Shown piece after piece: positions 8,809 through 18,076 of a DNA stretch of 64,000 nt. The notes beneath the pieces were generated by a model. The model was not told the DNA's origin. It saw only the letters and a list, made by a program, of their open reading frames with translations, and made no database searches. This DNA comes from Clostridia bacterium. Lineage in GTDB: Bacteria > Bacillota > Clostridia > Lachnospirales > Lachnospiraceae. The stretch covers positions 248,001-312,000 of the forward strand of contig CAJTFD010000001.1 in assembly GCA_910575625.1 (NCBI GenBank), read 5' to 3'. Every line of letters starts with the position of its first letter. The first letter of the stretch is position 1. Both the position numbers and the translations under genes were made by a program.

Positions 8809-10149
8809 TTATTTTTCTTTCCGCCTGACCCACGCAATACAGATCATAAAGAAGATAATCCCATACACCGTGGTGATCGGCGTCGCCAGCCCCACCAGCG
8901 CCAGGGATGCCCCCGGAAGCCTGGACATGAAGATCGAGACCGGGATACGGATAAAAAACGCCGATGTGACCCCCTGGAGCATCACCGGAATGCTCTTGCC
9001 GCAGCCATTGAAGTACCCGATACTGGAAAATAAGATACAAGTCAGGATACAATCCGCCGAAAAACCCCGCAGATACGCCGCGCTCTGCACAATGACTTCC
9101 CCGTCTTTCGTAAACAGCGAGGACAACTGGGGTCCGCAGAAGAAGCCGATGCAGAACATGACCACACCCACCGCGATCCCCGTCGCCATGGCCGTTGTAA
9201 ATCCTTTCATCGCCCTGCGCTTCTTTCCCGCGCCGATATTCTGCGCCACGAACGCGGAGACACTCTGCATCACCGAGGACGGCACCAGCATGATAAAAGA
9301 GACCAGTTTTTGCGCCACGCCATACCCCGCCGACGGCATCAGGCCCATCTGGTTGATGATCGAATTGACCACCAAAAAAGAGATCTGTACCGTCGCCTCC
9401 TGCAGAGCGATCGGCACGCCCACCTGCAGGAGTTTTTGCAGTTCCCGGCCATATATCCGGCACTGCTCCGTGGAAAAAGAGATGGGCAGGTCCGTCCTTT
9501 TCAGCACCCACAGGGAACAGATCACCGACACGAACTGAGCCCCCACCGTAGCGATGGCCGCCCCCGCCACATCCATATGGAGGACACCCACCAAGAGCAG
9601 ATCCCCCAGGATATTGAACACACAGGCGATACCCACGAAGATAAACGGGAGATTGGCATTGCCCACGCCTCTTAAGATACCGCTGATCACATTATAGGCG
9701 ATGATGACCAAGATCCCGCCGGAACAGATCCGGATGTAGAGGATCGTCTTCGCCACCGACTCCTCCGGGACCTGCAAGATCCCCACGATCTGGCCCACAA
9801 ACACCTCCAACAGCGCCGTGAGCACGATCCCCAGCACCGCAAAGAGCACGATCGTGGTCCCGACGGTATCCCCGGCCTCCTTCGGTTTCTTTTCCCCGAT
9901 GTGCTGCCCGATCGTGACCGTGGCTCCCATGGCCAGGCTGGTGATCACAAAAGTCACCATCGCCATAAAGGAACTCCCCGTCCCCACCGCAGAGATACTG
10001 GCCGCATCCCCAAACCGCCCGACCACCAGCAGATCCACCGCCCCATAAGCGGCCTGGAGGATCAACGCCCCCAGCACCGGCACCGCAAAACGGATTAAGG
10101 CTCCGAATACAGACCCTTCCAAAAAAGAATTTTCTTTTTTTCCTTTCAT
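8809..10149 (-). CDS. MATE-family efflux transporter
   Basis: A 446-residue integral membrane protein with twelve hydrophobic segments and the MATE N-terminal signature (PVLGALILQAAYGAVD, then GRFGDAASISAVG). Family members exchange Na+ or H+ for cationic drugs and metabolites. The ATG at 10149 follows GGAGGAT and a good promoter at 10215-10243. No regulator gene is adjacent and the substrate cannot be read from sequence. Confidence 0.92.
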   Translation of the reverse strand: MKGKKENSFLEGSVFGALIRFAVPVLGALILQAAYGAVDLLVVGRFGDAASISAVGTGSSFMAMVTFVITSLAMGATVTIGQHIGEKKPKEAGDTVGTTIVLFAVLGIVLTALLEVFVGQIVGILQVPEESVAKTILYIRICSGGILVIIAYNVISGILRGVGNANLPFIFVGIACVFNILGDLLLVGVLHMDVAGAAIATVGAQFVSVICSLWVLKRTDLPISFSTEQCRIYGRELQKLLQVGVPIALQEATVQISFLVVNSIINQMGLMPSAGYGVAQKLVSFIMLVPSSVMQSVSAFVAQNIGAGKKRRAMKGFTTAMATGIAVGVVMFCIGFFCGPQLSSLFTKDGEVIVQSAAYLRGFSADCILTCILFSSIGYFNGCGKSIPVMLQGVTSAFFIRIPVSIFMSRLPGASLALVGLATPITTVYGIIFFMICIAWVRRKEK

Positions 10150-10214
10150 TTCTATCCATCCTCCTCAAAAGTAATATATCTCCCCTCCCCGTTCCATCTG
10201 TAAACGATATCCTG

Positions 10215-10243
10215 ATCATACACCGATCCACTGCTTTTTTCAA
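10215..10243 (-). promoter_or_regulatory. Sigma-A promoter of the MATE gene
   Basis: On the - strand: TTGAAA (10243-10238), 17-base spacer, TATGAT (10220-10215). It stands back-to-back with the promoter of the divergent aldo/keto reductase gene; the two are 22 bases apart. Confidence 0.7.
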
Positions 10244-10264
10244 GTTTTCATTCACTCTTGCCGA

Positions 10265-10293
10265 TTGCTTTTATGCCCTCTTCCATATATAAT
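10265..10293 (+). promoter_or_regulatory. Sigma-A promoter of the aldo/keto reductase gene
   Basis: TTGCTT (10265-10270), 17-base spacer, TATAAT (10288-10293), with the Shine-Dalgarno 26 bases downstream. Confidence 0.7.
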
Positions 10294-10334
10294 AGAGGAT
10301 ATCACAATCTGTCAATCCAAGGAGGGATATGCAC

Positions 10335-11483
10335 ATGCAATACAGAGATTTAGGAAATACAGGACTTAAAGTCAGCGAGATCGGACTGGGCTGCGAAGGC
10401 CTAGCCGAAGACCAGTACCGCGCCGCCAGGCCGCTCTTGGACGCGGCCGAAAAACATGGCATCAACTACATCGACCTCTACACCCCCGACCCGGAGGTCC
10501 GCTCCAGCGTGGGCGCCGCCCTCGCCGGGAGACGCGAAAGATTTATCCTCCAATCCCACATCTGCTCTGTCTGGAAAAACGACCAATACATGCGCACCCG
10601 CAAGATCGAGGAAGTCAAAAACGGCATGGAAGATATGCTGTCCCGGCTCCAGACCGACTACATAGACGTGGGCATGATCCATTACGTGGATTCAATGAAA
10701 GACTGGGATGCGGTGGCAAACGGACCCGTCCTTCAGTACGCCCTGGGATTACGGGAAAAAGGGACCATCCGCCACATCGGCCTGAGCAGCCACAATCCGC
10801 AGGTGGCCCTGAAGGCCATCGAGAGCGGCCATATCGAAGTGCTGATGTTCAGCGTCAATCCCTGTTACGACCTACAGCCGGCCAGCGAGGACGTGGAGGC
10901 CCTGTGGGATGAGAAAAATTATGAGAAACCTCTGGTCAACATGGACCCCCAACGGCAAAACTTATATGAGACATGCCAGCGGCTGGGCGTGGGCATCACG
11001 GTCATGAAAGCTTTCGGCGGCGGCGACCTTCTGGATGCCTCCCTCTCCCCGGCTGGAAAAGCCCTCACAGTCAACCAGTGTCTCCACTACGCGCTGACCC
11101 GCCCGGGCGTGGCCACCGTGCTGGCCGGCGCCCACTCGGTGGAACAGCTGGAGCTCTCCGCGGCCTATGAGGACGCCACTGAAAAGGAGCGGGATTATGC
11201 CCTGGCTTTCGCCGATTTCCCGAACATCAGCTGGAAGGGCCATTGTATGTACTGCAGTCACTGCGCCCCGTGCCCCCAGAAGATCGACGTGGCCTCCGTC
11301 ACAAAATTTTTAAACCTGGCTAGAGCCCAAAAAAACATCCCGGAGACTGTCCGGGAACACTATGGACTGCTGGACCACCACGCAGGGGAATGTACCTCCT
11401 GTGGGGCCTGCGAGACCCGGTGCCCATTCGGCGTATCCATCATAGAAAATATGCAGCAGGCGGCTGATCTGTTTGGAAAATAG
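10335..11483 (+). CDS. Aldo/keto reductase with C-terminal 4Fe-4S ferredoxin domain
   Basis: A 382-residue two-domain oxidoreductase. Residues 1 to about 270 form an aldo/keto reductase barrel (RDLGNTGLKVSEIGLG start; YIDLYTPD and ILQSHI regions carry catalytic positions). The C-terminus has two cysteine clusters, CMYCSHCAPCPQ near residue 304 and CTSCGACETRCPF near residue 353, enough for Fe-S clusters. Such fusions are frequent in anaerobes and suggest electron exchange with ferredoxin. Of two in-frame ATGs (10329, 10335), the second is eight bases from AAGGAGGG and is preferred; the first is only two bases away. Substrate unknown. Confidence 0.9.
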   Translation: MQYRDLGNTGLKVSEIGLGCEGLAEDQYRAARPLLDAAEKHGINYIDLYTPDPEVRSSVGAALAGRRERFILQSHICSVWKNDQYMRTRKIEEVKNGMEDMLSRLQTDYIDVGMIHYVDSMKDWDAVANGPVLQYALGLREKGTIRHIGLSSHNPQVALKAIESGHIEVLMFSVNPCYDLQPASEDVEALWDEKNYEKPLVNMDPQRQNLYETCQRLGVGITVMKAFGGGDLLDASLSPAGKALTVNQCLHYALTRPGVATVLAGAHSVEQLELSAAYEDATEKERDYALAFADFPNISWKGHCMYCSHCAPCPQKIDVASVTKFLNLARAQKNIPETVREHYGLLDHHAGECTSCGACETRCPFGVSIIENMQQAADLFGK

Positions 11484-11497
11484 GATGCCCACAACAA

Positions 11498-11537
11498 AGC
11501 AGGACGTATCTTTCAATCCCTAAAAATACGTCCTGCT
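11498..11537. terminator. Bidirectional intrinsic terminator
   Basis: Perfect 12-bp stem AGCAGGACGTAT / ATACGTCCTGCT with a 16-base loop, between convergent genes. T-rich bases follow on the + side (GCCTTTTGCTCTT) and less so on the - side. Confidence 0.8.
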
Positions 11538-11554
11538 GCCTTTTGCTCTTATGA

Positions 11555-12697
11555 CTATTCTTCTTCCAACAGATAGACTTCCGTACGATACATCCCTTTC
11601 GAGCACGCCTCCTCATGGCTGGCCACATAGATATCGATACAGTTCTTCTTGATCCCTCCGCCACAGTCTTCCGCCACATACACCTGACCGTTGACAACGA
11701 TCTTCGTCCCGTACGGGATCTGTTTCGGATACACGGCAATGGTCCGGTTCGTCACCGGCGGCACACCGCTGGCTGTGGAATTCATGCCGGAATACGGCCC
11801 GCAGCAGATGCTGCACGCGCAGTAATGGGTGATACGGAATTCCCCCAATGGTTTCAATTTAGCCGTCGCAGACACGTTGACCGCCTCGCCCTCATTTACG
11901 ATGATCGCATTGGCCGCCTCGGATGCATCCTGCAGGTTCTCCGTCGCCGCCTGGGCCCAGATGCTCTCTGTCCCCGCCGAAGAAGGCTGTAGGAGCGCTT
12001 CGCCTTCCACCACTTCCTCTCCCTCGTCAAACCCTTTTGCGGCCTCTTCATTTTCTGAGGCTGCGGCTATTTTCTTGTCTTTTTTCTGTTCTTTTATCTC
12101 GGTCAATACAGAGTTTTGCACAAAACCAGTCACTGTCTTTCCCGCGTTGCCCGTAAATGTGATCCGGCTCCAGTTGTCGCTGCATATGCCGGTACAGGTG
12201 ACCGTATCGCCCTTAAGGATCTCACCCACACCCAGGCCGTCCCGGGTGCCGGGAAAATTCAGGACCTCCGCATCCTCGACCACGGAAAGTTTTTCGTCCA
12301 TCTGCTCGATCAGCTTGTCACTGGACAGATAATAGGATTCCGCATATCCATATACTTTCTTGCCGTCCACCGTGACCACCAGTTTGCTCCATCCATTGTC
12401 GCACAGCCCCACACGGTCCACCACCGCACCGAACTGGAGGTTTTTGACCGCAGGCGCATCTGCGTTGGGATGCTCCCGGATCCTCAGGGATGCGCTGGAA
12501 CTGTAGACTTTCCCGGTGGACACCACCATCTTGCCCTTGTTCCCCTTCCCATCCTCAAAATACTGTATCACAGCAGGTGAACCTTTTGCCTCGATCTTAT
12601 TGATCGCCGTCCTGTAATCCAGCGTGGCTGCCTGCACCCCCGCCGCTGATCCCGTGATACAGGATGCCGCTAACATAACTGCCAGAAATCTCCTCAT
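11555..12697 (-). CDS. Secreted SH3b/3D-domain cell-wall protein
   Basis: A 380-residue exported protein. Residues 1-24 form a Sec signal peptide (charged start, hydrophobic core, cut near VQA-AT). Two SH3b-like repeats follow (about 55-125 and 135-205; each has a RIREHPN or LNFPGT type segment), then an acidic linker. A 3D domain ends the protein (about 285-375) with conserved Asp in AEDCGGG and CIDIY. 3D domains occur in lytic transglycosylase-like proteins such as MltA and in Rpf/YabE/YocH-type proteins of Firmicutes, so it probably binds and cleaves peptidoglycan. The domain also has extra cysteines (CACSICC). Transcribed toward the terminator at 11498-11537. Confidence 0.85.
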   Translation of the reverse strand: MRRFLAVMLAASCITGSAAGVQAATLDYRTAINKIEAKGSPAVIQYFEDGKGNKGKMVVSTGKVYSSSASLRIREHPNADAPAVKNLQFGAVVDRVGLCDNGWSKLVVTVDGKKVYGYAESYYLSSDKLIEQMDEKLSVVEDAEVLNFPGTRDGLGVGEILKGDTVTCTGICSDNWSRITFTGNAGKTVTGFVQNSVLTEIKEQKKDKKIAAASENEEAAKGFDEGEEVVEGEALLQPSSAGTESIWAQAATENLQDASEAANAIIVNEGEAVNVSATAKLKPLGEFRITHYCACSICCGPYSGMNSTASGVPPVTNRTIAVYPKQIPYGTKIVVNGQVYVAEDCGGGIKKNCIDIYVASHEEACSKGMYRTEVYLLEEE

Positions 12698-12744
12698 AAA
12701 CTCCCGGGTCCTCTGCCCTGTGCTCCTTTCTCCTTGTTATACTG

Positions 12745-14079
12745 CTATTCTGCCGCCTCCTCGGATGTGTCCGCCTCCGCTTTGTCCTCATCGCCCGGAG
12801 TCTCCTCCTTTGGGGTTTCTTCCGCGGCTTCCTCACCGTCTCCGTTCTCGTTCTCGGATACCTCAGAAGCGTCCTCGGCCGCCTCTTCTTCCGGCTCCTC
12901 CGCGGCTTCCTCACCGTCTCCGTTCTCGCTCTCAGATACCTCAGAAGCGTCCTCGGCCGCCTCTTCTTCCGGCTCCTCCTCCTGCTTGAATGTGAATTTC
13001 AGATTCGAGGTCACTTTCAAGGTCTTTAAGACTTTTTTATCCTCCTGGATATCCGCGTCTTTCTTCCATCCGTCTACGGTGTCGTCGTACATATCCTGTT
13101 TGCGCTGGGACACGATGGATTCTTTCTCATCCTCCGTGGCCTCCTCATCAAAGGCTTTCTCCAGCCTCACCACGTAATACGAGCCGTCCTCTTCCACCAG
13201 CTCACCGGCAACCTCTCCGTCAGCCAGGTCTTTGACCACATCCTGCACCGCCTGGGGAACCTCACCGTAATCTTCTTCCTCATCCTCCTCTTTCTCCGGA
13301 GGATTCGCCGTAAAATGGGTCTCCGTGGCGCTCAAGTCTTCATCCACATCCTTTGCAATGGCATCCATATCGGCATCCGCTGTGGCCAGCACTTCATCCA
13401 GGATCTGCTGCGCCTTCTCTTCGGGCGTGGCTTCCTCCTCGCCCTCCCCTTCATTTTCGCTGGCTGTGACATCCGCGTCCTCAGCATCCGCATCTTCCTC
13501 CTCGGCAGTCACTTCCACATAAGTGACAGATGTCTGCTGGGCCTCGTCATCGCTGACCTCGGTGTCCACGTCCGCCACGATCGGGTCGAACATCTTGCTC
13601 TCATAAGTCTGGATCTCCAAAGCCGCCTCGACGTCCGACTGGGAAACGCCTAGATTTGCCAGGGTCTCCTCCGTGTTGGCTTCCATGAACGCCTGAGCTG
13701 CCTCCGTGATCTTCTTCTGTTCTCCTTCTGTGATCTCTACATCATAATCTTTGGCATTTTCCATGAGCAGATACAGTTTTTCCACCTGCTCCAGCACATC
13801 GCTGCGGGCAGACTCCCCGTAGGTCTCACCCGTATCTTCATCTGTCACCTGATCCCACATGCCAGCGTCCGCGCCGCCGAAATACATCTCATACATCTGC
13901 TGGGTCTGCGCCTGCTGATAGCGGGTCATGAAACTGACGACCCCGAGAGGGATGTCGACCCCGTTGACTGTGGCCACTATGCTCGTCCCATCCAATTTAC
14001 TGGAACACCCGGTCAGTCCCGTCACCGCAAGGGTCCCCGCCAGGCATCCCAAGACAAATTTCTTTCCTATATAATGCAT
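12745..14079 (-). CDS. PrsA/SurA-like peptidyl-prolyl isomerase lipoprotein with acidic repeat tail
   Basis: A 444-residue lipoprotein predicted to help folding of exported proteins at the outer membrane face. The ATG at 14079 follows GGGAGGAAGG; a longer frame upstream has no such site. The signal peptide ends in a lipobox (LTGC, Cys near residue 23). A SurA_N-like segment starts with TSIVATVNGVDIPLG, and the middle resembles a degenerate parvulin region broken by a very acidic insert. The last 75 residues are almost only Glu, Ala, Asp, Ser and Pro and include a direct repeat. A prsA-like gene after mfd is a common order in this group (from memory). Confidence 0.75.
   Translation of the reverse strand: MHYIGKKFVLGCLAGTLAVTGLTGCSSKLDGTSIVATVNGVDIPLGVVSFMTRYQQAQTQQMYEMYFGGADAGMWDQVTDEDTGETYGESARSDVLEQVEKLYLLMENAKDYDVEITEGEQKKITEAAQAFMEANTEETLANLGVSQSDVEAALEIQTYESKMFDPIVADVDTEVSDDEAQQTSVTYVEVTAEEEDADAEDADVTASENEGEGEEEATPEEKAQQILDEVLATADADMDAIAKDVDEDLSATETHFTANPPEKEEDEEEDYGEVPQAVQDVVKDLADGEVAGELVEEDGSYYVVRLEKAFDEEATEDEKESIVSQRKQDMYDDTVDGWKKDADIQEDKKVLKTLKVTSNLKFTFKQEEEPEEEAAEDASEVSESENGDGEEAAEEPEEEAAEDASEVSENENGDGEEAAEETPKEETPGDEDKAEADTSEEAAE
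12823..12978. repeat. Two tandem 78-bp repeats encoding the acidic tail
   Basis: Copy 1 is 12823-12900 and copy 2 is 12901-12978; they differ at only a few bases. Each encodes 26 residues of Glu/Ala/Ser-rich tail (EEEAAEDASEVSE type) of the PrsA-like lipoprotein, so unit number could change in frame. Confidence 0.9.
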
Positions 14080-14162
14080 AAACCTTCCTCCCACTCTTTT
14101 TTCATACATGTAAATCAGTATATACTTTTTTTCTGTCCGGGGCAAGGAATTTTCTCAAAAAT

Positions 14163-17100
14163 TCATAATTCGGTCACACCCTGCATATCCGTCAGGAACT
14201 CCTCCACATCTTCCATCACTTTCTTCCCGACTTCCAGGAATATGCACGGCTTGCCGCCCTCCTTGAAATGAAGCCGCCTCCCATATTTTTCCTTGATCTT
14301 CAAGATCCCCTGGGTGGTGATCCGGCTCTTTGCCAGCAGGGTGAAACGGACCTCTTTCCCATACTGTTTGATCTCCGTGATATATGCGCTGTGCCCCATG
14401 GATTTCATGTACGCGATGAACAGCAGGTTCAGCACCGTCTGCGGCGGCTCCCCGAAGCGGTCCATCAGCTCCTCTGTCATATCCTCGTATTCCTCTCTGC
14501 TGGCGATCCCCGCGATCCGCTTATAAAGGTTCAGCTTGTGGAATTCGTTGGGGATATAACTGTCGGGGATATAGGCATTCAGATTCAGATCGATCGTCGT
14601 CTCGAAGCTCTCCACTGTATGTATGCCCTTGGCCTCTTTTACAGCCTCGCTGAGCATCTTACAATAGAGGTCGTAACCCACCGTCATCATATGTCCGTGC
14701 TGGTCCGCGCCCAGGAGGTTCCCCGCCCCGCGCAGTTCCAGATCCCGCATAGCGATCTTAAATCCGCTTCCAAGGTCCGTATATTCACGGATAGCAGAGA
14801 GCCGCTTCTCCGCCGTCTCTTTGAGCATCTTATCCCTGCGGTACATCAAGAAGGCATAGGCCGTCCGGTTGGACCGCCCGATCCGTCCACGGAGCTGATA
14901 GAGCTGGGAGAGCCCGTACCGGTCGGAATCGTGGATGATCATGGTATTCACATTGGAGATGTCAAGCCCTGTCTCAATGATCGTGGTGGACACCAGCACA
15001 TCGATCTCCCCGTTGATGAATCCGTACATGATCTTCTCCAACTGCCGCTCGTCCATCTGCCCGTGGGCGTAAGACACATGGGCGTCCGGCACCAGATGCG
15101 CCACCCGGCCTGCCATGTCGGCGATGTCGTTGACCCGGTTGTATACATAATAAACCTGTCCGTCCCGGTTCAGCTCCCGCTGGATGGCCTCCCGGACCGT
15201 CTCCTCGTCAAACTCCATCACATAGGTCTGGATGGGCACACGGTCCATAGGCGGCTCCTCCAGGACAGACATGTCCCGGATCCCGATCAGGCTCATGTGC
15301 AGGGTGCGGGGGATGGGCGTGGCTGTCAGCGTCAGCACATCCACATTTTTCTTTAACTGCTTGATCTTCTCCTTGTGCTTGACCCCGAACCGCTGCTCCT
15401 CATCGATCACCAGCAGCCCTAAGTCTTTAAAATCCACATCTTTCGACAGCAGCCGATGGGTCCCGATCACCACATCCACCAGGCCCTTTCGCAGTTCCTC
15501 AATGGTCTTCTTCTGTCTGGAGGCCGTGCGGAACCGGCAGAGAAGATCCACCCGTATGGGAAAATCTTTCATCCGCTGCACAAACGTATTGTAATGCTGC
15601 TGCGCCAGGATCGTGGTGGGGACCAGGTAGGCCACCTGTTTTCCCTCCTGCACCGCCTTGAACGCCGCCCGCAGTGCGATCTCCGTCTTCCCGTAGCCCA
15701 CATCCCCGCAGATCAGACGGTCCATGACCTTATGGCTCTCCATATCCTGTTTGGTATCCTCGATGGCCGTAAGCTGTCCGTCCGTCTCCTCATAGGGGAA
15801 CATCTCCTCAAATTCCCGCTGCCAGACCGTATCCGGCCCATACGCGTAACCGTCCGTCTCCTGCCGGACTGCGTAGAGCTCCACCAGTTCTTTGGCGATG
15901 TTCTGCACCGCGCCACGGACTTTCGATTTTGTACGGCTCCATTCCGGATGGCCCAGTTTATTGAGCTTGACCTTTCCCGCATCCGCGCCGGCGTATTTCT
16001 GCAGCATATCCAGCTGGGTGGCCAGGATATACAGGTTGCTGCCGCCCTGGTATTCCAGCTTGATATAATCCTTGAAGACCCGGTCCACTTCCACCTTCTC
16101 GATCCCCCGGTAGATGCCCAGCCCATGGTTCTCATGGACCACGTAATCCCCCACGGAGAGCTCGGAGAAATCCTGGATCCGCTGGCCGCTGTATTCTTTT
16201 TTCTTTTTCTTCTTTTTCTGTTTCCGGCCGAAGATATCCGTCTCCGCGATCACCGCAAATTGGATCAGAGGATACTCAAACCCCCGCAGTGCATGCCCAT
16301 AGGCCGCCATGATCTCCCCAGGCTCCAGCACCCGCCCTGCGTCCTCCGAATAGAAACTGCTCAGGCCCTGATCTAGCAGGTCCCCGGCCAGACGTTTCGC
16401 ACGGGTGCGCGATCCGGAGAGGAGCAAGATCCGATAGCCCTGCTTCTTCCACTCCTTCAGATCCTTGACCAAGAGCTCAAAGCTATTGTTATAAGAACTG
16501 ATAGACTTGACCGTGAGGGCAAATTTTGCCGTGATGTTCCAGTCCGCCTGCAGAGGTTCCATCATGCACAGCGACATACAGTTGCGGCTGTTGAACCCTT
16601 TGCAGACCTGGGAAAAACCGCACAGCAGTTCCTCGTGAAGATCCTCATATCCCTTCTCCTCACGGTTACGCATGCTGTTGGCAAACTCCTCCTCCAGCGC
16701 CCCGCCTTTTTCCTTTAACCGGTTGGGCTCATCCAGGACGAACAGCGTCTGCTCTGTGGGAAAATAATCCATGAACGTGACCATACCCTCTTTCCGGTAT
16801 TTTTCCGCCGCCGGGTAGACCGTGATCTCCGTCAGATTTTCCAGGGACCGCTGGCTCTCCGCGTCGAAGCTGCGGATCGAGTCCACCTCATCCCCCCACA
16901 GCTCGATCCGCCAGGGATTCTCCTCGGTCAGCGAGAAGATGTCCACGATGCCGCCCCGGACGGAAAACTGCCCGGAACTCTCCACCTGGCCCACCCGCTC
17001 GTAGCCTAAGCGCACCAGATCCCCTATCAGCTGCTCCAGATCCAGCGGGCTGTCATTTGTAAAATGCAGGCAGCTCTCTTTGATCTCCGCCAGGGGCCGC

Positions 17101-17477
17101 AGCCGTTCCATACAGCCCTCCATGCTGGTCACCACCGTGACCCGCTCCCGCTCCAGGATCCCGCGGATCACCCGCATCCGCTGCTTGGTCAGCAGATTCC
17201 CCTGGATATCCGCATAGTAGAACAACAGATCCTTAGCCGGATACAGAAGAGCATCCGGCTCATAAAAACGATAATCCTCATAAAATTCTTTGGCCCTCTG
17301 GTCATCCTCCGCCACCACCAGACGGCAGCTGTGAAGATCCGAGAGCCCGTACAGCCAGTGGGCCTTCTGGGATTCCAGGCATCCGCTCACCTGCAAGATC
17401 CCCCGGTTCTCTTTCAGACACCGGCGGACCTGTCCATATTCCGCCAAACCCTCCAAGGGTTTTACAAACGCCTCCAT
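14163..17477 (-). CDS. mfd: Transcription-repair coupling factor
   Basis: A 1104-residue Mfd translocase that removes RNA polymerase stalled at DNA lesions and recruits UvrA. Order seen: UvrB-like N-terminal region, RNA-polymerase-interacting domain (VGDYVVHENHGLGIYRG), RecG-like helicase with Walker A GDVGYGKTE, DEEQRFGV box, TATPIPRTL motif and QLRGRIGRS motif VI, then the C-terminal TRCF domain. A Lys-rich stretch (KKKKKKKEY) precedes the RID. The preferred ATG at 17477 follows AAAAGGAG and lies one base after the pth stop, so the two are translationally coupled. Another ATG five codons upstream has a weaker site. Confidence 0.97.
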   Translation of the reverse strand: MEAFVKPLEGLAEYGQVRRCLKENRGILQVSGCLESQKAHWLYGLSDLHSCRLVVAEDDQRAKEFYEDYRFYEPDALLYPAKDLLFYYADIQGNLLTKQRMRVIRGILERERVTVVTSMEGCMERLRPLAEIKESCLHFTNDSPLDLEQLIGDLVRLGYERVGQVESSGQFSVRGGIVDIFSLTEENPWRIELWGDEVDSIRSFDAESQRSLENLTEITVYPAAEKYRKEGMVTFMDYFPTEQTLFVLDEPNRLKEKGGALEEEFANSMRNREEKGYEDLHEELLCGFSQVCKGFNSRNCMSLCMMEPLQADWNITAKFALTVKSISSYNNSFELLVKDLKEWKKQGYRILLLSGSRTRAKRLAGDLLDQGLSSFYSEDAGRVLEPGEIMAAYGHALRGFEYPLIQFAVIAETDIFGRKQKKKKKKKEYSGQRIQDFSELSVGDYVVHENHGLGIYRGIEKVEVDRVFKDYIKLEYQGGSNLYILATQLDMLQKYAGADAGKVKLNKLGHPEWSRTKSKVRGAVQNIAKELVELYAVRQETDGYAYGPDTVWQREFEEMFPYEETDGQLTAIEDTKQDMESHKVMDRLICGDVGYGKTEIALRAAFKAVQEGKQVAYLVPTTILAQQHYNTFVQRMKDFPIRVDLLCRFRTASRQKKTIEELRKGLVDVVIGTHRLLSKDVDFKDLGLLVIDEEQRFGVKHKEKIKQLKKNVDVLTLTATPIPRTLHMSLIGIRDMSVLEEPPMDRVPIQTYVMEFDEETVREAIQRELNRDGQVYYVYNRVNDIADMAGRVAHLVPDAHVSYAHGQMDERQLEKIMYGFINGEIDVLVSTTIIETGLDISNVNTMIIHDSDRYGLSQLYQLRGRIGRSNRTAYAFLMYRRDKMLKETAEKRLSAIREYTDLGSGFKIAMRDLELRGAGNLLGADQHGHMMTVGYDLYCKMLSEAVKEAKGIHTVESFETTIDLNLNAYIPDSYIPNEFHKLNLYKRIAGIASREEYEDMTEELMDRFGEPPQTVLNLLFIAYMKSMGHSAYITEIKQYGKEVRFTLLAKSRITTQGILKIKEKYGRRLHFKEGGKPCIFLEVGKKVMEDVEEFLTDMQGVTEL

Positions 17478-17478
17478 A

Positions 17479-18057
17479 TTACTCCTTTTCATACTTCCGG
17501 TTATACTGGTTCATGGCCGCATCTACCCCATCCTGCAAGATCATCTCCACCGCATCGGCGGCCCGCCGGATGGCCTCGTCCACCACCTTACGCTCTTCCG
17601 ATGAAAAACGGCCCAGGACATGGTCAACCAGATCCCAGCCTGGAGGCTTCGCCCCCACGCCGATCTTCACCCGGGTAAATGTCTGGGTGCCCAGATGGCG
17701 GATGATATCTTTCATACCGTTGTGCCCCCCGGCGCTCCCCCTCTTGCGGATGCGTATCTGCCCCGGCTCCAGGTCGATATCGTCATAGACCACGATCAGC
17801 TCCTCCTCGGGGAGGATCTTATAATAATCACACATGGCCCGGATGGGCGCGCCGCTTGCATTCATATATAAAAGGGGCTTGAGCAAGATCGCGCGCGCGC
17901 CGCCGATCTGGCCCTTTCCATACATCGCGTCAAATTTCACACCCGAACCCGGGATCTGATGCCGGTCGATCAGCACATCCAGCGTGTCAAATCCCATGTT
18001 GTGCCGTGTCTGCTCATATTTTCTGCCGGGATTCCCCAGCCCCGCTATCACATACAT
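17479..18057 (-). CDS. pth: Peptidyl-tRNA hydrolase
   Basis: A 192-residue Pth enzyme that frees tRNA from abortive peptidyl-tRNA. It starts MYVIAGLGNPG with the catalytic His in TRHNMGF, Asp in VVYDDIDLEPG and Asn/His in GSAGGHNGMKDI. The ATG at 18057 follows GGGAG; a TTG four codons upstream lacks a site. It lies 19 bases after the G3E-DUF1980 gene and directly before mfd, a pair often kept together in Firmicutes. Confidence 0.96.
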   Translation of the reverse strand: MYVIAGLGNPGRKYEQTRHNMGFDTLDVLIDRHQIPGSGVKFDAMYGKGQIGGARAILLKPLLYMNASGAPIRAMCDYYKILPEEELIVVYDDIDLEPGQIRIRKRGSAGGHNGMKDIIRHLGTQTFTRVKIGVGAKPPGWDLVDHVLGRFSSEERKVVDEAIRRAADAVEMILQDGVDAAMNQYNRKYEKE

Positions 18058-18076
18058 CGCTTCTCCCAAATGATCA

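Noticed and set aside
14268-16376. Long + strand frames opposite mfd
   Set aside because: Antisense shadows of a high-GC gene; the - strand encodes intact Mfd.
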